Shown here: one piece after another, positions 44,433-56,489 of the stretch | Layout of the letters: the number at the start of each line of letters is the position of its first letter | How positions within the stretch are numbered: the first letter of the stretch is position 1 | Assembly: GCA_017562135.1 (NCBI GenBank) | Contig: QEYB01001019.1 | Span: 310,001 to 374,000, forward strand | Direction of reading: 5' to 3' | Length of the DNA: 64,000 nt | Source: Dipylidium caninum | Taxonomy: Eukaryota > Platyhelminthes > Cestoda > Cyclophyllidea > Dipylidiidae | The notes under the pieces: model-generated | Told to the model about the DNA's origin: nothing | What the model saw: only the letters and a program-made list of their open reading frames with translations | The model's database searches: none | Position numbers and translations under genes: made by a program

Positions 44433-45606
44433 CTGAAGAGGAACGGAAGAGCATGATAAGGTGTTCTGTGTGCTATGACCACATAGATCACTTTGATTTC
44501 CCCCCGTGCGCTGTCCTCGACAAATCGTCTAAGTGACCACCGAGCAAGCACAACAAAAATCAGTTGCATTTAATTCTTCGAAATCCAAATATCCCACAGT
44601 AGTTACAGGCCAAATTTCCTCACTTTTTATACCTAGAGGTGCTACCACGCCTGTGCGCCCGAGTAGTCACGACGTTTTTCCCCCTCGTAAGCCCAGTCAG
44701 AGGGGAGTAAAAATCCCACACAAGTGAGCCGGTGGGCCTCCTGTAATGACAGCAAACTCTCTTCCGGGTTGTAAAAGCAATTGCTGGAGTGATATTTAAG
44801 GAAATGAATTTGAAGCTGTACAAATGCCGAAATGAGAAAGAGAACAGCCCTCCCCCCCCCCCCCCCGGAATTAGGCTCCAAACACAGACCCCTTCCCCTG
44901 CTCTCTACGAAAAGTAGGAAAATCCTCCCGATTCCGTAAAAAATGTTATATTTTTCCTCTGCTAAGCATCAGAAGTGGACTTATTAACATCCTCGGAAAT
45001 TAGTGTCGCCTGTCGAGGTATTTTGGCGCTGTTTCAAACGACTCAAATAAAAACGATCTGGCGAAATTGCCGTTTACCCAGGGAGTACAACAACAGCGGC
45101 TGGAGACTTACACTAATCTAGGGCCTGAGCAAATAAACAAGACGGCCACATTCTCAGTATTCTGAGCCGATGTGATATTTAAAAAAAAACCTAATTATTC
45201 TGTGCTCTTAGTTGACAGCCTTGAAGGAGAAAAATTAAAGCTTCAATGCCAAAGGCGTTTAACTTACTGATTGCCTAGAGGAGGGATTTAGACTTTCAGT
45301 ACAATAGAGTACTGCGGGTTCCGAGGACAGCGAGGGGAGCTGCGCAATTTTTTCCGTCACCGAGTTCAGTTCGTCAATTTGAGGCGGAGACTGATTTTGC
45401 GTTTGAAATGACAGAGGCAGTGGTGGCGGTGGGAGGGACGACAAGTGGGTGTGGGAGTGGAACCACTCGCGACTTCCAAACCACGGCAGTGGCCCCACAT
45501 TCTGCGCTTCAGTGGGGAGGGAGAAGGGGGGCGGCAACAGAGGCATGGACCGCGACCTCCATGGCGGGAAGTTGTTTAGGAGTAGGCTCACCGAATCACA
45601 ATTCAT
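43572..45606 (-). CDS. PRDM1: PRDM1/Blimp-1-like zinc-finger transcription factor
   Basis: Nuclear DNA-binding repressor family. The five fingers match the Blimp-1 array in order and spacing: [56 protein letters not shown], then a C2HC finger. A proline-rich region precedes them. The last exon (43572-44432) is secure; a preceding exon ends at 45268 (donor GTAAGT, phase 0) and is open up to an ATG at 45604-45606. That reading gives about 399 residues without the PR/SET domain of full-length PRDM1. Further 5' exons outside the recognised part are possible. Blimp-1 normally acts in cell-fate decisions; nothing here shows its role in this animal. Confidence 0.8.
44433..45267 (-). other. PRDM1: Intron of the zinc-finger gene
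   Basis: Between donor GTAAGT (45262-45267) and the acceptor at 44433-44434. It contains a 15-base poly-C run at 44852-44866. No other feature seen. Confidence 0.7.
45268..45606 (-). CDS. PRDM1: Blimp-1-like penultimate exon (Pro/Ser-rich, start uncertain)
   Basis: Phase-0 donor GTAAGT. Reads [20 protein letters not shown] and [20 protein letters not shown], low-complexity sequence like the region between the PR domain and fingers in PRDM1. Two models fit: an uninterrupted 113 codons from the ATG at 45604-45606, or a short exon ending ATGAATTGTGATTCG then donor GTGAGC (45586-45591) spliced to an acceptor at 45502-45503; both keep the frame. Confidence 0.5.
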
Positions 45607-46953
45607 TCTCCCGATGTACCAGCTGAGTTGGAGGAGACGAGAAGATTACCAGTGCAATTTGGAAGCTCCTTCGGATCGGACTGCAGGAAAACAGCATCTT
45701 ACCCACTGAATAGTAAATTGCCTATATTAAAGATGATAAACTTGCTCAGGTTGACCAACCCGTGCACGAGAATAGGGAGTCGCCGCAACGGATGGCGAGT
45801 GCCAATGAGGGAAAGATGAGCAGAGGGAAAAATTTGTGCACGGTACAGAACCGCGAATGACAGGCAGAAGGGTACCTGAGCTGTGTGCAGCTCCGAAGAC
45901 GCGAATGTGTCGACAAATGAGGCACTTTTTACGTGACAGCGGTTACAATAGCAGTAGTAGTAAAAGTTGTGCCTGACAGGGAAGGAGTGTAGAACAGACA
46001 TAAATCCACATCCGTTGACCTCGAATACCGCTAATGGTACGAGTCAAAAGCCTCCTGCGGATGCAAGATTCACTCTCCCGTCGATAAAACTGGTGCCACA
46101 CACACTCGACAGGCACAAGCGCAGGCAGACACTAGAGCACACTGCATATTTCGACGCTTGCCAAATCAACCATCAATCAGGATATTCCGCCGCGTCGCTT
46201 TTCCTACCGCCTGTTTTTGTCGCTATTGTTGACAGGCCCTGTGGTAAATACGTGCTCTAGCAAAACCGCAATCATTAAATGATGTCTCTCACCTATTGGC
46301 CATTGACATCCGTGAGACGGAGTCCGTGCAGATCCGAGCGCGTGTGCTCGTGTTACAAATTATACCACGGTTTCCGAAAGTATCAGCCGAATACCAACTC
46401 TGCGTGCCACAGATAACTCGTGAATGTTCCGGTGCTGGTCTGGGAATTAATGAAGCACTCGAAAAACGTACACTCATTCGCATCGAAATAATTTTTAACG
46501 ATTTCGCATTCGTGCTTGCTATCAGGTTTGGAAAAAAGTACTCTAGTCGACCCCATTTGATAGATTTAAAGAATTTCTTGGTTACGTCGCATTTGTCTTC
46601 GCCTTCTATCAGTGTTCACCACAGAGACCCGCTTACCGAACTGGCCTAAAGGCTATCGACGAAGCTCGGTGGAAATCTCGAATGAGGTGAACGATGTCCC
46701 TACTGTTCTCCATGAATCAATAGGGAGAGGCAGGACTAGGCTGAGTCAGTTGGTACTCGGATTGCAATAATAAACAAGGAAGGGAAAGAGTTTTATTTGC
46801 ACAAGAAATAGCCCAACAGATGGCAACTTACTTTCAGCAACGACGTCTGGACTTGCACCTGCGTCTCTATGTCAGATCATCACTAAGCTCAGCTCACACG
46901 TGCGTGTGTGTTCCCGTACGAAACGTGTGCGTGCGTGCGTATATTTGCGCGAC
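45607..46953. other. Upstream flank of the zinc-finger gene
   Basis: No coding exon recognised. I looked here on the minus strand for PR/SET motifs (NWMRYV, LVWYC) and did not see them. Confidence 0.5.
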
Positions 46954-47215
46954 ACTCACCTGACCAATAGGAGGTAGCGAAAAGGTAGGACAGTAGTCAC
47001 GCGTGTGCGCCTTAGCCCTTATTGGCTCACTTGTAACGCATACGTGTGCTGGGCTACGCGTTATCTAAACCAATCACCCTGGAAGTTATGACGCAATGTC
47101 GGCCAATCAGGAAGGCATGCGTGCCTGGTAAAGCTGCTTCTCTTAATCTAGGGAAATGCAGGTTAGGCATGATACACAGAGCTATCGACTGAGGCGAACC
47201 ACACTTGGCCATTGG
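46894..47215 (-). promoter_or_regulatory. CCAAT-box cluster, candidate promoter
   Basis: CCAAT at 46964-46968, 47070-47074 and 47103-47107, and its complement ATTGG at 47021-47025 and 47211-47215, all within about 250 bases. There is also an E-box CACGTG at 46894-46899 and CpG-rich GCGTGCG runs. On the minus strand a good donor (CAG then GTGAGT at 46954-46959) follows the cluster, as expected for a non-coding first exon of the zinc-finger gene. Confidence 0.4.
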
Positions 47216-47360
47216 CCAGGCGGTCTATCTATTTTTCATGAAATTATCTCTTTATTACTCTTCGGTAATAGGACTCCATGGGCAATAGAAAACGCTAACA
47301 TCCTTCATCGGTTTAATTTCCGCCTTCAGCTATCATCCACTTCTCCTCTTCTGTTGTTAT

Positions 47361-47420
47361 TTTTCATGATTTATGTGCGAGCATTCCTGTTTTTCATGAT
47401 TTATGTGCGAGCATTCCTGT
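47361..47420 (+). repeat. 30-bp perfect tandem duplication
   Basis: The unit TTTTCATGATTTATGTGCGA (first 20 bases) occurs twice head to tail without mismatch. Confidence 0.95.
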
Positions 47421-47737
47421 AAAGAAGTTTATATCTTCCACGTATTAACGAGGAAGTGGTTCAAGTCGTGGACGTAGCTGTGATGGAAAGGGATTACAAG
47501 GTGGGAGGCATTTGCGTTTATAATCCCTTAAAGAATAATGTTTTTTGATGTATCAGTTAATACAGTAAAGTTTTTTTAATAAACTGGGGATCTATAGGAC
47601 AGTACTCGGATCGTCAGCCTTCTCAATTGTACGTAAAGGGGGAAATAGCCGAAAAAGACTTACGGTGAAAAGTGCGCACTGTGTCCCTAAAATTTTATTA
47701 GTATATTTATTTAGAAGTGGAGGCAGCTCATTTGCCA

Positions 47738-47765
47738 AGTAGCCTCTTCAAAGTAGCCTCTTCAA
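47738..47765 (+). repeat. 14-bp tandem duplication
   Basis: AGTAGCCTCTTCAA occurs twice in direct succession. Confidence 0.95.
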
Positions 47766-49077
47766 CGGTGTCGACAGATAAAAGCCTTGAGAAAAGAAAA
47801 CCACAACTGATAATTATTCACTTAAGACGACTTAAACAACCTCATTATTTTATGATTTATGAAGCAGAAAAGCGCGATTTAATGGTAATGACTGAATTGT
47901 CTAAAAATCAGCGGGTTAATTTCTCTTGTTGTGTACACGACCGGGCCGGGTGTGCTCGTGAGCATGTTCAAAATAAAGTCACTTGGATCGCAGGCGAAAC
48001 AGCAGTCTGTGCGAAAGCGGGTGAGTCGCTAGACCCGGGGCGAAACTGAACACACCCCATCTTTGAAATTAACTTCTCTTACCTCCATCCCCCAACCACT
48101 GCTCCTAGTCTACTTTGCCGCAACATGTTCCTCGTCCTTTGCGCCTTTTTAACTGTACCCGAAGCTTTATTCAAGGTAAAGTTAATTTGAGTCGGTCCAG
48201 ACTAGCGGGGTAGCGTAGATGATGGTCCACATTCCACAGCACGTGTCCTTTCTGCGACTGAGCTTCTTCAGTGAGTATGCATGGCGCATTCTTTCCTGAA
48301 CCATTCAATGAGGTTGCTGATCTCTTTACTGATGCATTTTCTTTAAAGGAAAGAGGAAATAATTCCAGCGAAGTTAAGTCGAAGGCCAATCCTCTCATAG
48401 ATATACAATTTTATTATCCTATTAAAAAGTTTATAAGCGCCTCCTGTTAGCACTTTTGGTCCTTATATTGTGACAAGTTAAGTTGATATTTTCCCCTTTC
48501 TGGTGGTCGGTCTAGCATACATGTCAGTGTTGTCCACTAGAGAGGAAGACCGTTAAACGGTTGCCAAATTCCAAGAAATGTTTCGTGATTTAAAATGAAG
48601 TTATTTTGCGGTGTAAAGAAAAGGTTTCCCATCTCTCCTCCAATATTTTTGTGTAATAGACTGTGACCACCTAGATTGCTCTTTTATCCTCACAATCATA
48701 AATTTACAAAATATTCTCCCTCTTCTTCCCACTTTGACATTTCCCGATTTCAGGATCCCCATACGGCAAAAGGTGGGATGCGTTTTGGTTAATAAACGTC
48801 AATTTTGGCGAATATTAACTTTCGCTCGAGTAATCTGCCAGCATATTTCTATCAAAGAGAGGGAAAGGGAGAGGACTGTGCTGCCTATGAAACGATTACC
48901 AGTGTGCAAGGGAGGCTGAGGAGGCAAACAAAGTCTCGACGCCACCAAACAAATAGTGGAAGAGCCCCCACCGACAGGGAAGCAGTCTGGCTCGCGGAAG
49001 CCGGACGAGTAGTCCGAGCTCGGTGAAAGGGAGCACGCGAGTGAGGAGTAAATCAAAGCGCCACCTTTTGAACACAC

Positions 49078-49080
<3 letters not shown>

Positions 49081-49108
<28 letters not shown>
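49081..49108 (+). repeat. (CA)14 microsatellite
   Basis: Fourteen uninterrupted CA units, followed by a possible Pol III B-box on the minus strand. Confidence 0.97.
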
Positions 49109-49378
49109 ACTCAATAGGCGTCGACAGGGTGGGCTCGAACCGGGACACATGTGTGTGCATTTCAGTGTGTATCTGTGCCTATTAAATCATCGCCCACTCA
49201 CCCTCGCACCTGTGGTTGGACTAACAAGAGCCACACTCGTTCCCTCATTTTGGGGCCAGGCGGGTTCGGCGGCTTGACAACTGGTAAAAAGTTCCATTTC
49301 TCTCGTCGCATCCCTCTATTGCACGCGTGGGCGGCCGACTTCGCGCCCGGTCTGATTTATTGTCAAAGCAGATTGGGA

Positions 49379-49492
49379 CGTGGGGAAGGGGATGACGGAG
49401 GCGGGGGCGGTGGGGGTAGCGGGGCAGGGACGAAGGGTGCGGAGAAGGAGAAGAAGGGGAAGGGAAGGGGAAGGGGGAGGGGGGTTATAGGC
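49379..49492 (+). repeat. G-rich polypurine tract with G-quadruplex potential
   Basis: Several runs of three to six G separated by short loops (for example GGGGG-CGGT-GGGGG-TAGC-GGGG-CA-GGG), then an almost pure GGGA/GGGGA tract. Confidence 0.85.
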
Positions 49493-50283
49493 AGAGGGAC
49501 AATTATTGATGCAGTGTCCCACGAAGGGCGCCAAGCCTCTGTTCGCTAGTTGCTGTGCTATTGTAGTCCTATTAAAAACTGCAACTTAGGCGGTTTCCTT
49601 ACCCTACCTGTTGACAGTTCACATCGACGCCGTAAAAGTGTAACTCCAATTTGGACAATGAAGTGCCAAGAATGCTTCGAGAATCAAAGGCTGAAGAAAG
49701 GGGCGAACGAATGAACAGTTGGGCAAAGGGGAGGGGGAGGGGAGACGTTCTCTTTCGTTATCTGGAGGGAAACTCACTTGACTTTTGCTACAAGTAAACA
49801 GCCCTTAGTTCTTGAAATGTTGACAATGCTCATTTTGAGTTGATATGACAGACAATTGGAGTAAGCGAGGCCTTCAGTTTGAGAGGGGACGACACAACAT
49901 ACAGTGAAATTGCTAAAAAAAGGCAAATAGTTTTACAGACAATTCTACTTGTGAAACAGATGGGGACAGGGATTATAATGTTTTATTTTTTACATGTCAC
50001 AACTTCGTCGAATGAGGTAAAGCTGAGCAAAAGTTTTTTCGCCCCACCCATGGAATCCCGACATCGAATGGAATGCCAAAATCTGCCACAACTCTTTGCA
50101 GTCGAAAAAGAAATAGCTGAGAGAAACCCACTCTAATAGAATTTCTGAAATTTATTTACAATTTATCACGGGTTGTCAGAACATCACTTTCTAATTTCCT
50201 CAAAAAAGTTTTCAAATTGCTGGTCTGAACCTCGGCAGAGCATGCAGTCAGCACAACTAACATGCTTCTTCTACTTCTTCACG

Positions 50284-50298
50284 CCCCCCCCCCCCCCC
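50284..50298 (+). repeat. Poly-C run of 15
   Basis: Fifteen consecutive C; a run of the same length occurs at 44852-44866. Confidence 0.97.
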
Positions 50299-51042
50299 AT
50301 TTAGGTCTTTGTTTTCACATAGAGGCAAGTAAATGTGATATGCAGTGATCGTGAAATAAAACCGTCTAGCATTTGCTCTGCATTATGGCAATAGAGCGAA
50401 ATCTTGTGGCATAAGTGTGAAAACGACAGTTGGGAATGGCTCTACGTCTCGTGCCCTCTCTGCAAGTTTGCCACTTAATCTCACACGCTTTTGACGCTTA
50501 ACACCCACTTTCAGCAGATCACTTCGCGAAGAGGTCGACTGGCTACCCAAAGACGTGAATACAATTGTGGAGTTTGTTTGGAGAAGGCAGTTTCATTGAG
50601 GAATGTCGGCCCTCTCTCCCCTCCCTCGCCATGTTTTGATTGAATTCGCTCATGACGAGTGAGGCGACGACGAGACGTTGAGTATACTTGTTGCCACTTG
50701 AAAGGAAACACATGAATGAGGGTGGAAAGAGAAAAGGAAACCGTCCATATTGACCCAGGCCGCGGACTGACTCATGGCCTGCAGACTTCATGGCCAGAGG
50801 GCAGATGATGGAGAGAGAATCGAGGTAGTTGTCAGGCCTCGTGTCTTATCGCCACGGAGCAAATATTTACCCGGCTGTCGCCCCCCACTTACAGCCCCAG
50901 CCCCAGCCCCAGCCACCACCCCCGCCATATTCATCCTCTTTATCTCCTTCACCTCCTGTTACAGCGTTTCCCCGAGGAGGCGGACTTTGGTCTCGTTTAC
51001 ATTTTGCTGAATGATGATGAGTAAGTGGGTTTATGGGTGTGC

Positions 51043-51044
<2 letters not shown>

Positions 51045-51084
<40 letters not shown>
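51045..51084 (+). repeat. (TG)20 microsatellite
   Basis: Twenty uninterrupted TG units. Confidence 0.97.
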
Positions 51085-51085
<1 letters not shown>

Positions 51086-54000
51086 TGTGCGTATTTGCCG
51101 ATTTTCCTCCCCTCTTCCTTCTGACGGCCCCTTGAGCACACACGAGGGGGAGGCCCAGAACAAGTAGGGTGGGGAACTTGGAGACTAGCTTTGATTGTTA
51201 AAACACGCCCCTGATTACCGTAGATAAAGGAGATAGGCGGGCGACCTTCACGCCGACGAGTATTGAGTGTAAAAACGTGTGGAATGTGGATAATTTTGGA
51301 GCCCCAATGGTGGTGTCCCCCACGAATGATGTTATCCCAAAGCAATGTTTTAGGAATGCTCTCATGAAAAGGGGAGCATTAATAAAATCTGCCACCTATG
51401 AAGGTAGTGTGGCTTGCTTTCACTCAGCAAAGGCGTCCGGGTGCGTTCATTGCTTGTCTCTTGCGGGGCCTTGGATGACAAATCCCCAAAGTACTTACAC
51501 ATGGGTTTTGCAGGTTACCTCGCAAAAATTAAAATGAAGATGGGAAGTTGCCGCCTTCTTAGCAGGAGGGTAACCGGTCTTCCTCGAGAAAAACTGTTGC
51601 GCAAAGCCATCAACATTATGATTATCTGGGCAGAGCCACCATTTCTCCGTCAAGTCAACTGGAATCTCCATTCTGCTACTACTTCTGAGGCAAACTGTGA
51701 CTAAATCGCATTAGACTTCTATCGAGCAGTTTAAAGTTCCTTTGTTGAATTTTACCTCTTTCTTATCAAAAAAATTGGCTAGTTTTGGATCAAGTCTTGA
51801 AATGACACTGGAGGACGCGGGGGGAGGAGAATTTCCAGTAGTGACAGCTGTGAATGCCGCGGGGAGTGAGACGGAGGCAGGCGGACGGTGGAACCTTACT
51901 GCGACTCAACGGGAGGTCTTCCCTCTGCCCAAAGGCAGTTTTTGAGGAGCCTCCCACCTCGTGGTGTGATAAAAGGAAATATGTGTCTGAATATCACCTT
52001 CCTGGGATCTTTTATCAATTGGAAGCTGGTAAATTGGAAGTAGCGATATCGGACAATTGCGTTAAGCCTCACAATGACTCTAATAAGGGTCGAAGAAAAG
52101 GGCGAAACTAGGAGAAATCTTACCATTTTGAAACATTTGCTATTAAATACTCGACTCGGGGTTGTCAACATGGGGTTAGGGAAAGATAAACTACTCGAAA
52201 AATGAGTAAATGATGAGAGTCAGCATACTTCCCCTTCGTGAGCATTTTCCGGTTGGGACGCTGGCGGGAGAAAGGCACGGCAGGTGGTGCTTAAGGCCGA
52301 CAGTGCAACTAAAGCCTACCGAACTTAGGTTTTATGAAGCCGAAATCTGACCGCAACAACCTTAAATCACATAGATTTTGGCTATGAGGGTCTTCGAGAT
52401 AAATCCATTGTCATAATGCTGATAATTCAATGTCACCACTCTCGTCTAATATACACAAAGAAAGACCTTGTAAAAGTTGGATTATTACCAATTCACGGGT
52501 TCGTCCATCCCTCCAAACTGCGGTTGATCTGGTGCAACCGTCTCGAGTGGGTGCCGCTCATGTTGCCCTGACAACGACGGCTTCACCGTTTTACTCCCCT
52601 CGCGGGGATGTGGGGACAGCAGCGTCTTGTTAACAGATGTTGCGGAGCCGGTAAAGCCCCCTTTTTTACTAGCACTGTCATTGAGCAAGTGCCACGGCTT
52701 TTCTCCTTTCACTTGAAAGAGCTGTAGCTGTTTGTATCCTGTCTGCCTCAACGCCCCGACGATGCAGGTCAAAGCGGCGGAGGATGCACCATTCTCTTAC
52801 AACATCCATTTTCCGCTGTACTTCAACCAAATCATGTGCTCTCCACAGAGTGATAGTAGAGGTTGCAGGAGAAAATGAAATGTTGGCTGTGTAAAGGCTT
52901 AAATATAATGGCACTGGAATTGACATTGGCAGAGGGGCAGAGAGAAGACTTGTTATGCATGAACGCTATCAATAATTAGAGTAGGCAGGAAAATAGATGA
53001 TTAAGAAGCAAAAAATTCCCCTTTCTTGTCGTTTAGCATGCTAAAAAATTTGCGAATCTCGTGGGGAACTAAAGGATAAATTTGCGTGAAAGTTATTGTT
53101 TGTCTCAATAGGAAGTCTTCCTTAATGATGCATTGGCTATTGACAAAATTGTCACAATCTATTGTGCAACTAAGTGTCAACAATATATGTAGGATTCTCT
53201 TTAAGCTTATTATTTTGAGTGGTTATGTAATTACATAATTTACTCACAATCCAGTCAACAGCTCGTGCCATTCTTGCTTAAGTAGTTAATTCAACCTCGC
53301 GAATGGTTGAATAATTTCTCAGTCAAGGACCCACAAGTACCAGGATTTTGTGTGTCCATTAGACAAATAGTGATCTTAAAACACTTTGCTCGCAGAGTGC
53401 GATTTCATTTTCGTGCGATGCCCCTTTATTCTCATCAGGGGACACAGCATGACCCTCCTTTGATGGCTTCGGTTCACTTTTACTCACATGATTAGCTCAC
53501 TGTAACAAAGTGACATGCGGTTAGATCAGACAGTAACTCGTCAAAGCCTTGTTCTATCCACACATGGTATACAGGCGATTAAATGGCAAAGTCATCTCCA
53601 CTTATTACACTTAACTAAGAAAAAGGCTTAAATGTGAGAGCAACAAAATAAACAGGAGACAAAATTTGTCTGGAATTCACTTTTCAGGTCCCGAATCTGC
53701 GAAATTGCCGGTTGGTCAAAGCATTTCCTTGATTTTAAGACCAAAATTTCTTACTGCAGGGCCTCGCACGGGTTGATGCGACAACTTGCGCCACTTTGTC
53801 TATAGGTAATCGATATCGATTTGTCCGACAGCGAAGGTGGTCTTGGTGAATTTGGATTGGTCGTCCAACCAACGCGTTTTGAAAAGTGCGTCGACAACAA
53901 ATGCTGACTGCGATGTTGATTGTCAATCGTTTTTCTGCTTATCATTTATAACAAAACGAGTTAAAACTTTTGCTGAATTAAATGCATCACTCGACCAGTG

Positions 54001-56467
54001 ATGTTGCAGGTGACACATTCTCCGTTTGCGTATTCATAAACGCGAGTCGTTTGGAAGTCCGTGTGAGTACCGAGTTTCCATTTAAAATTTTCAGTTTACC
54101 TCGACTTCAAAGCTACCATAGCAAAGGTGCATTTGACGCACGTTTGCAAATCTGAGAAATATGCGGAATCCCTTAGTTGAAGTAAACATGACTGCAGTAA
54201 GTATAAATGATCTAAGGGGCTATTTTTTGGAAAATAGACCTTTTACCAATCAACTCCATGGACAGTGTACATTATCGTTTTGTTGTGAGATTTACGTCTA
54301 TAAAAAGTGTAGACAGGGACACAAAGAGGAGGAGTTAAGTGGCGTGGACCTATGGAGAAGAAAAATTAGATAACGAAATTAGGTAGACACACAAGTGGAA
54401 GGTGGGTGTTGGCAAACTCCCCTACCGGCATTGACATCAGGAGGGAACGCCTTAGCCCTTAAGAGGGGAACAAGGACTGCGAAATAGTCTCGACAGATGG
54501 TACGGGCAAACCTGGCTACTCCGTCCTTGTATAGGGGACTTAAGTGGAGATATTTGTTATTTCTTCCGAAAAAACTGCATGTCTTTGCCACCCAGTTAAT
54601 CGCCGCCAACGCAAAGTAATTTACCCCACTTACCTCATAACTGTGACGGAGAAATTTCACGCAATAGGCTGCTCACTTGCCACCAGACTGGCAGACAGAG
54701 GGTGGGAGGTATGTGTGATCCAAATCTCTTTTCACTCCGTTTGTACTTCGTGTGAACAACGAGAAATTTGGGGAGCATCGGTCCAAAGGTAAATGCAAAA
54801 GGCCACCGAGGTTGACAGGAGCTCGAAATGTCGTATTTCATGGAGATGTGCGGGAGAGAAGTAAAGTTGCTCTCATCAGTCTTGGTTGACTACTTCGCCG
54901 TCTTCTTTGTTAGGCTAGCGTTCGTGAAGTTTGGAGACCATTGCCTCTTCTGTTCTCCAGGAAGAATAATGACACAAAATGGCTGTTATCTCTGCTGTCA
55001 TCTCTCTTATCAGTGTTGCATAAATCTGCATTCCCCCCGGTTATAATACCAGAGTCTGGCGCCACACATTTCTGTCATGTGCCCTTCAACAGGTCATAAT
55101 TACGATTTAGTGCACCGAATGGTGTCACAAGCCGACTGACTGAAAGACTAACCGGGTGAATTAGAAAAAGCATGATTTTCTTGGCTTCGGTTGTGAGCAT
55201 CAACGAAAGTGTGGAGGAGTTGGCACCAAGTGGGACTTGAGGAAACAGCTTCACCATTGTAGCCTTTAAAAATTGCTTGGGTCCGAACTACGCCAAATGG
55301 TCTACCAGCAATTTATAAAGTCTGCAGTTCGAACAAGGACAAGAGTTAAGATATATCCAGTTACTAGGAGAGTCTGTGCCCGTTCCACCCTCAAGGACAA
55401 CTGATAAACGCTTTCCTCCTGTTAAAATCAAACTCTTTCCAGTTTTGAAATCGTGTAAAATATGATCGAGTGCTATTTTGTGGTGCCTTTCTTTCATACA
55501 GTCACGGTGTAACAAAACCTCTTTTATTTACAACTCAGACCGAGTTGTATAAGTCAGGAATACACATACACGCATTTGCGTGCCGGCGATGTCAGAAAGG
55601 ATAGACACGGGCGCAGCAAAGTTTGTCGTACCAGCAGAAAGACGGCTGGTGACTCTGTGATCGGAGGGCTGGGGTGTGAGTGTGCACGGTGTGATACAGG
55701 TACCACGTGAGATCAGGGAACTTCGGCACCGTACAGACGAGGCGGCGATGACTCACGAGGCGCCTCAAGGAGGCAGGAGATGCTCACCAGGCCGACATTA
55801 GCTCGAAGACCACCTCTACCTGCTGTCAACGACGGAGAGGATGGAGGAGGCCGCAACTAGGAGGGGGTGAGGCGAGCGGGAGGGCAGCAGAGCCAGTGGC
55901 TGCTTTACCCCCTTGTGGCGCGGAGAGGTCGACCGTGTATCAAAATGGAGGCATATTAGTCTAAGGCTCGTTTATCGTTAGTTTACAAACAAGAAAATTA
56001 AAGTTAACATCCGCATCATCTTCCTTATCTTCTCGTTAAGTTCTTCTCAGGGGAATTGTCAAAGTTGAGAGCGTTTTCGCCCTTAAGATAGCTCGTATGC
56101 GGCAATCCTCACGGAGTCACTAATATCTTAAGACGAGGTGAAAATTTCATTTGGCAAGGTAAATTCAACCTGAAGAAATGCGGAAGTTGCCCTAAGAGCA
56201 ACATCTTTCATCCAATCAAACGCCTTTGAAGTCATTTTATTTTATACACAATGTTAATAGGCTTCAGGCAGTCTTCGCTTCTACTCATTTACTCCATTCT
56301 CTTCAAGCGCAATGTCAAATAATTTCATGCATTTTTTTGCCACTCTCCCCCAAGTCCATTTCGCCGGTTTTTCCCCATTGAAGTTGTGATCAAGTGAGCC
56401 CTCCCTTCCAGGTCAAGTAATACCCGAGTATGAGGAGAGACAGGGAACGAAAATTCTCAGAGTTTAT

Positions 56468-56489
56468 TACTGTTGAACTACTGTTGAAC
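56468..56489 (+). repeat. 11-bp tandem duplication
   Basis: TACTGTTGAAC occurs twice in direct succession. Confidence 0.95.

Noticed and set aside
54379..54660. 93-residue minus-strand frame considered as a possible PR/SET exon
   Set aside because: None of the PR/SET landmark motifs are present.
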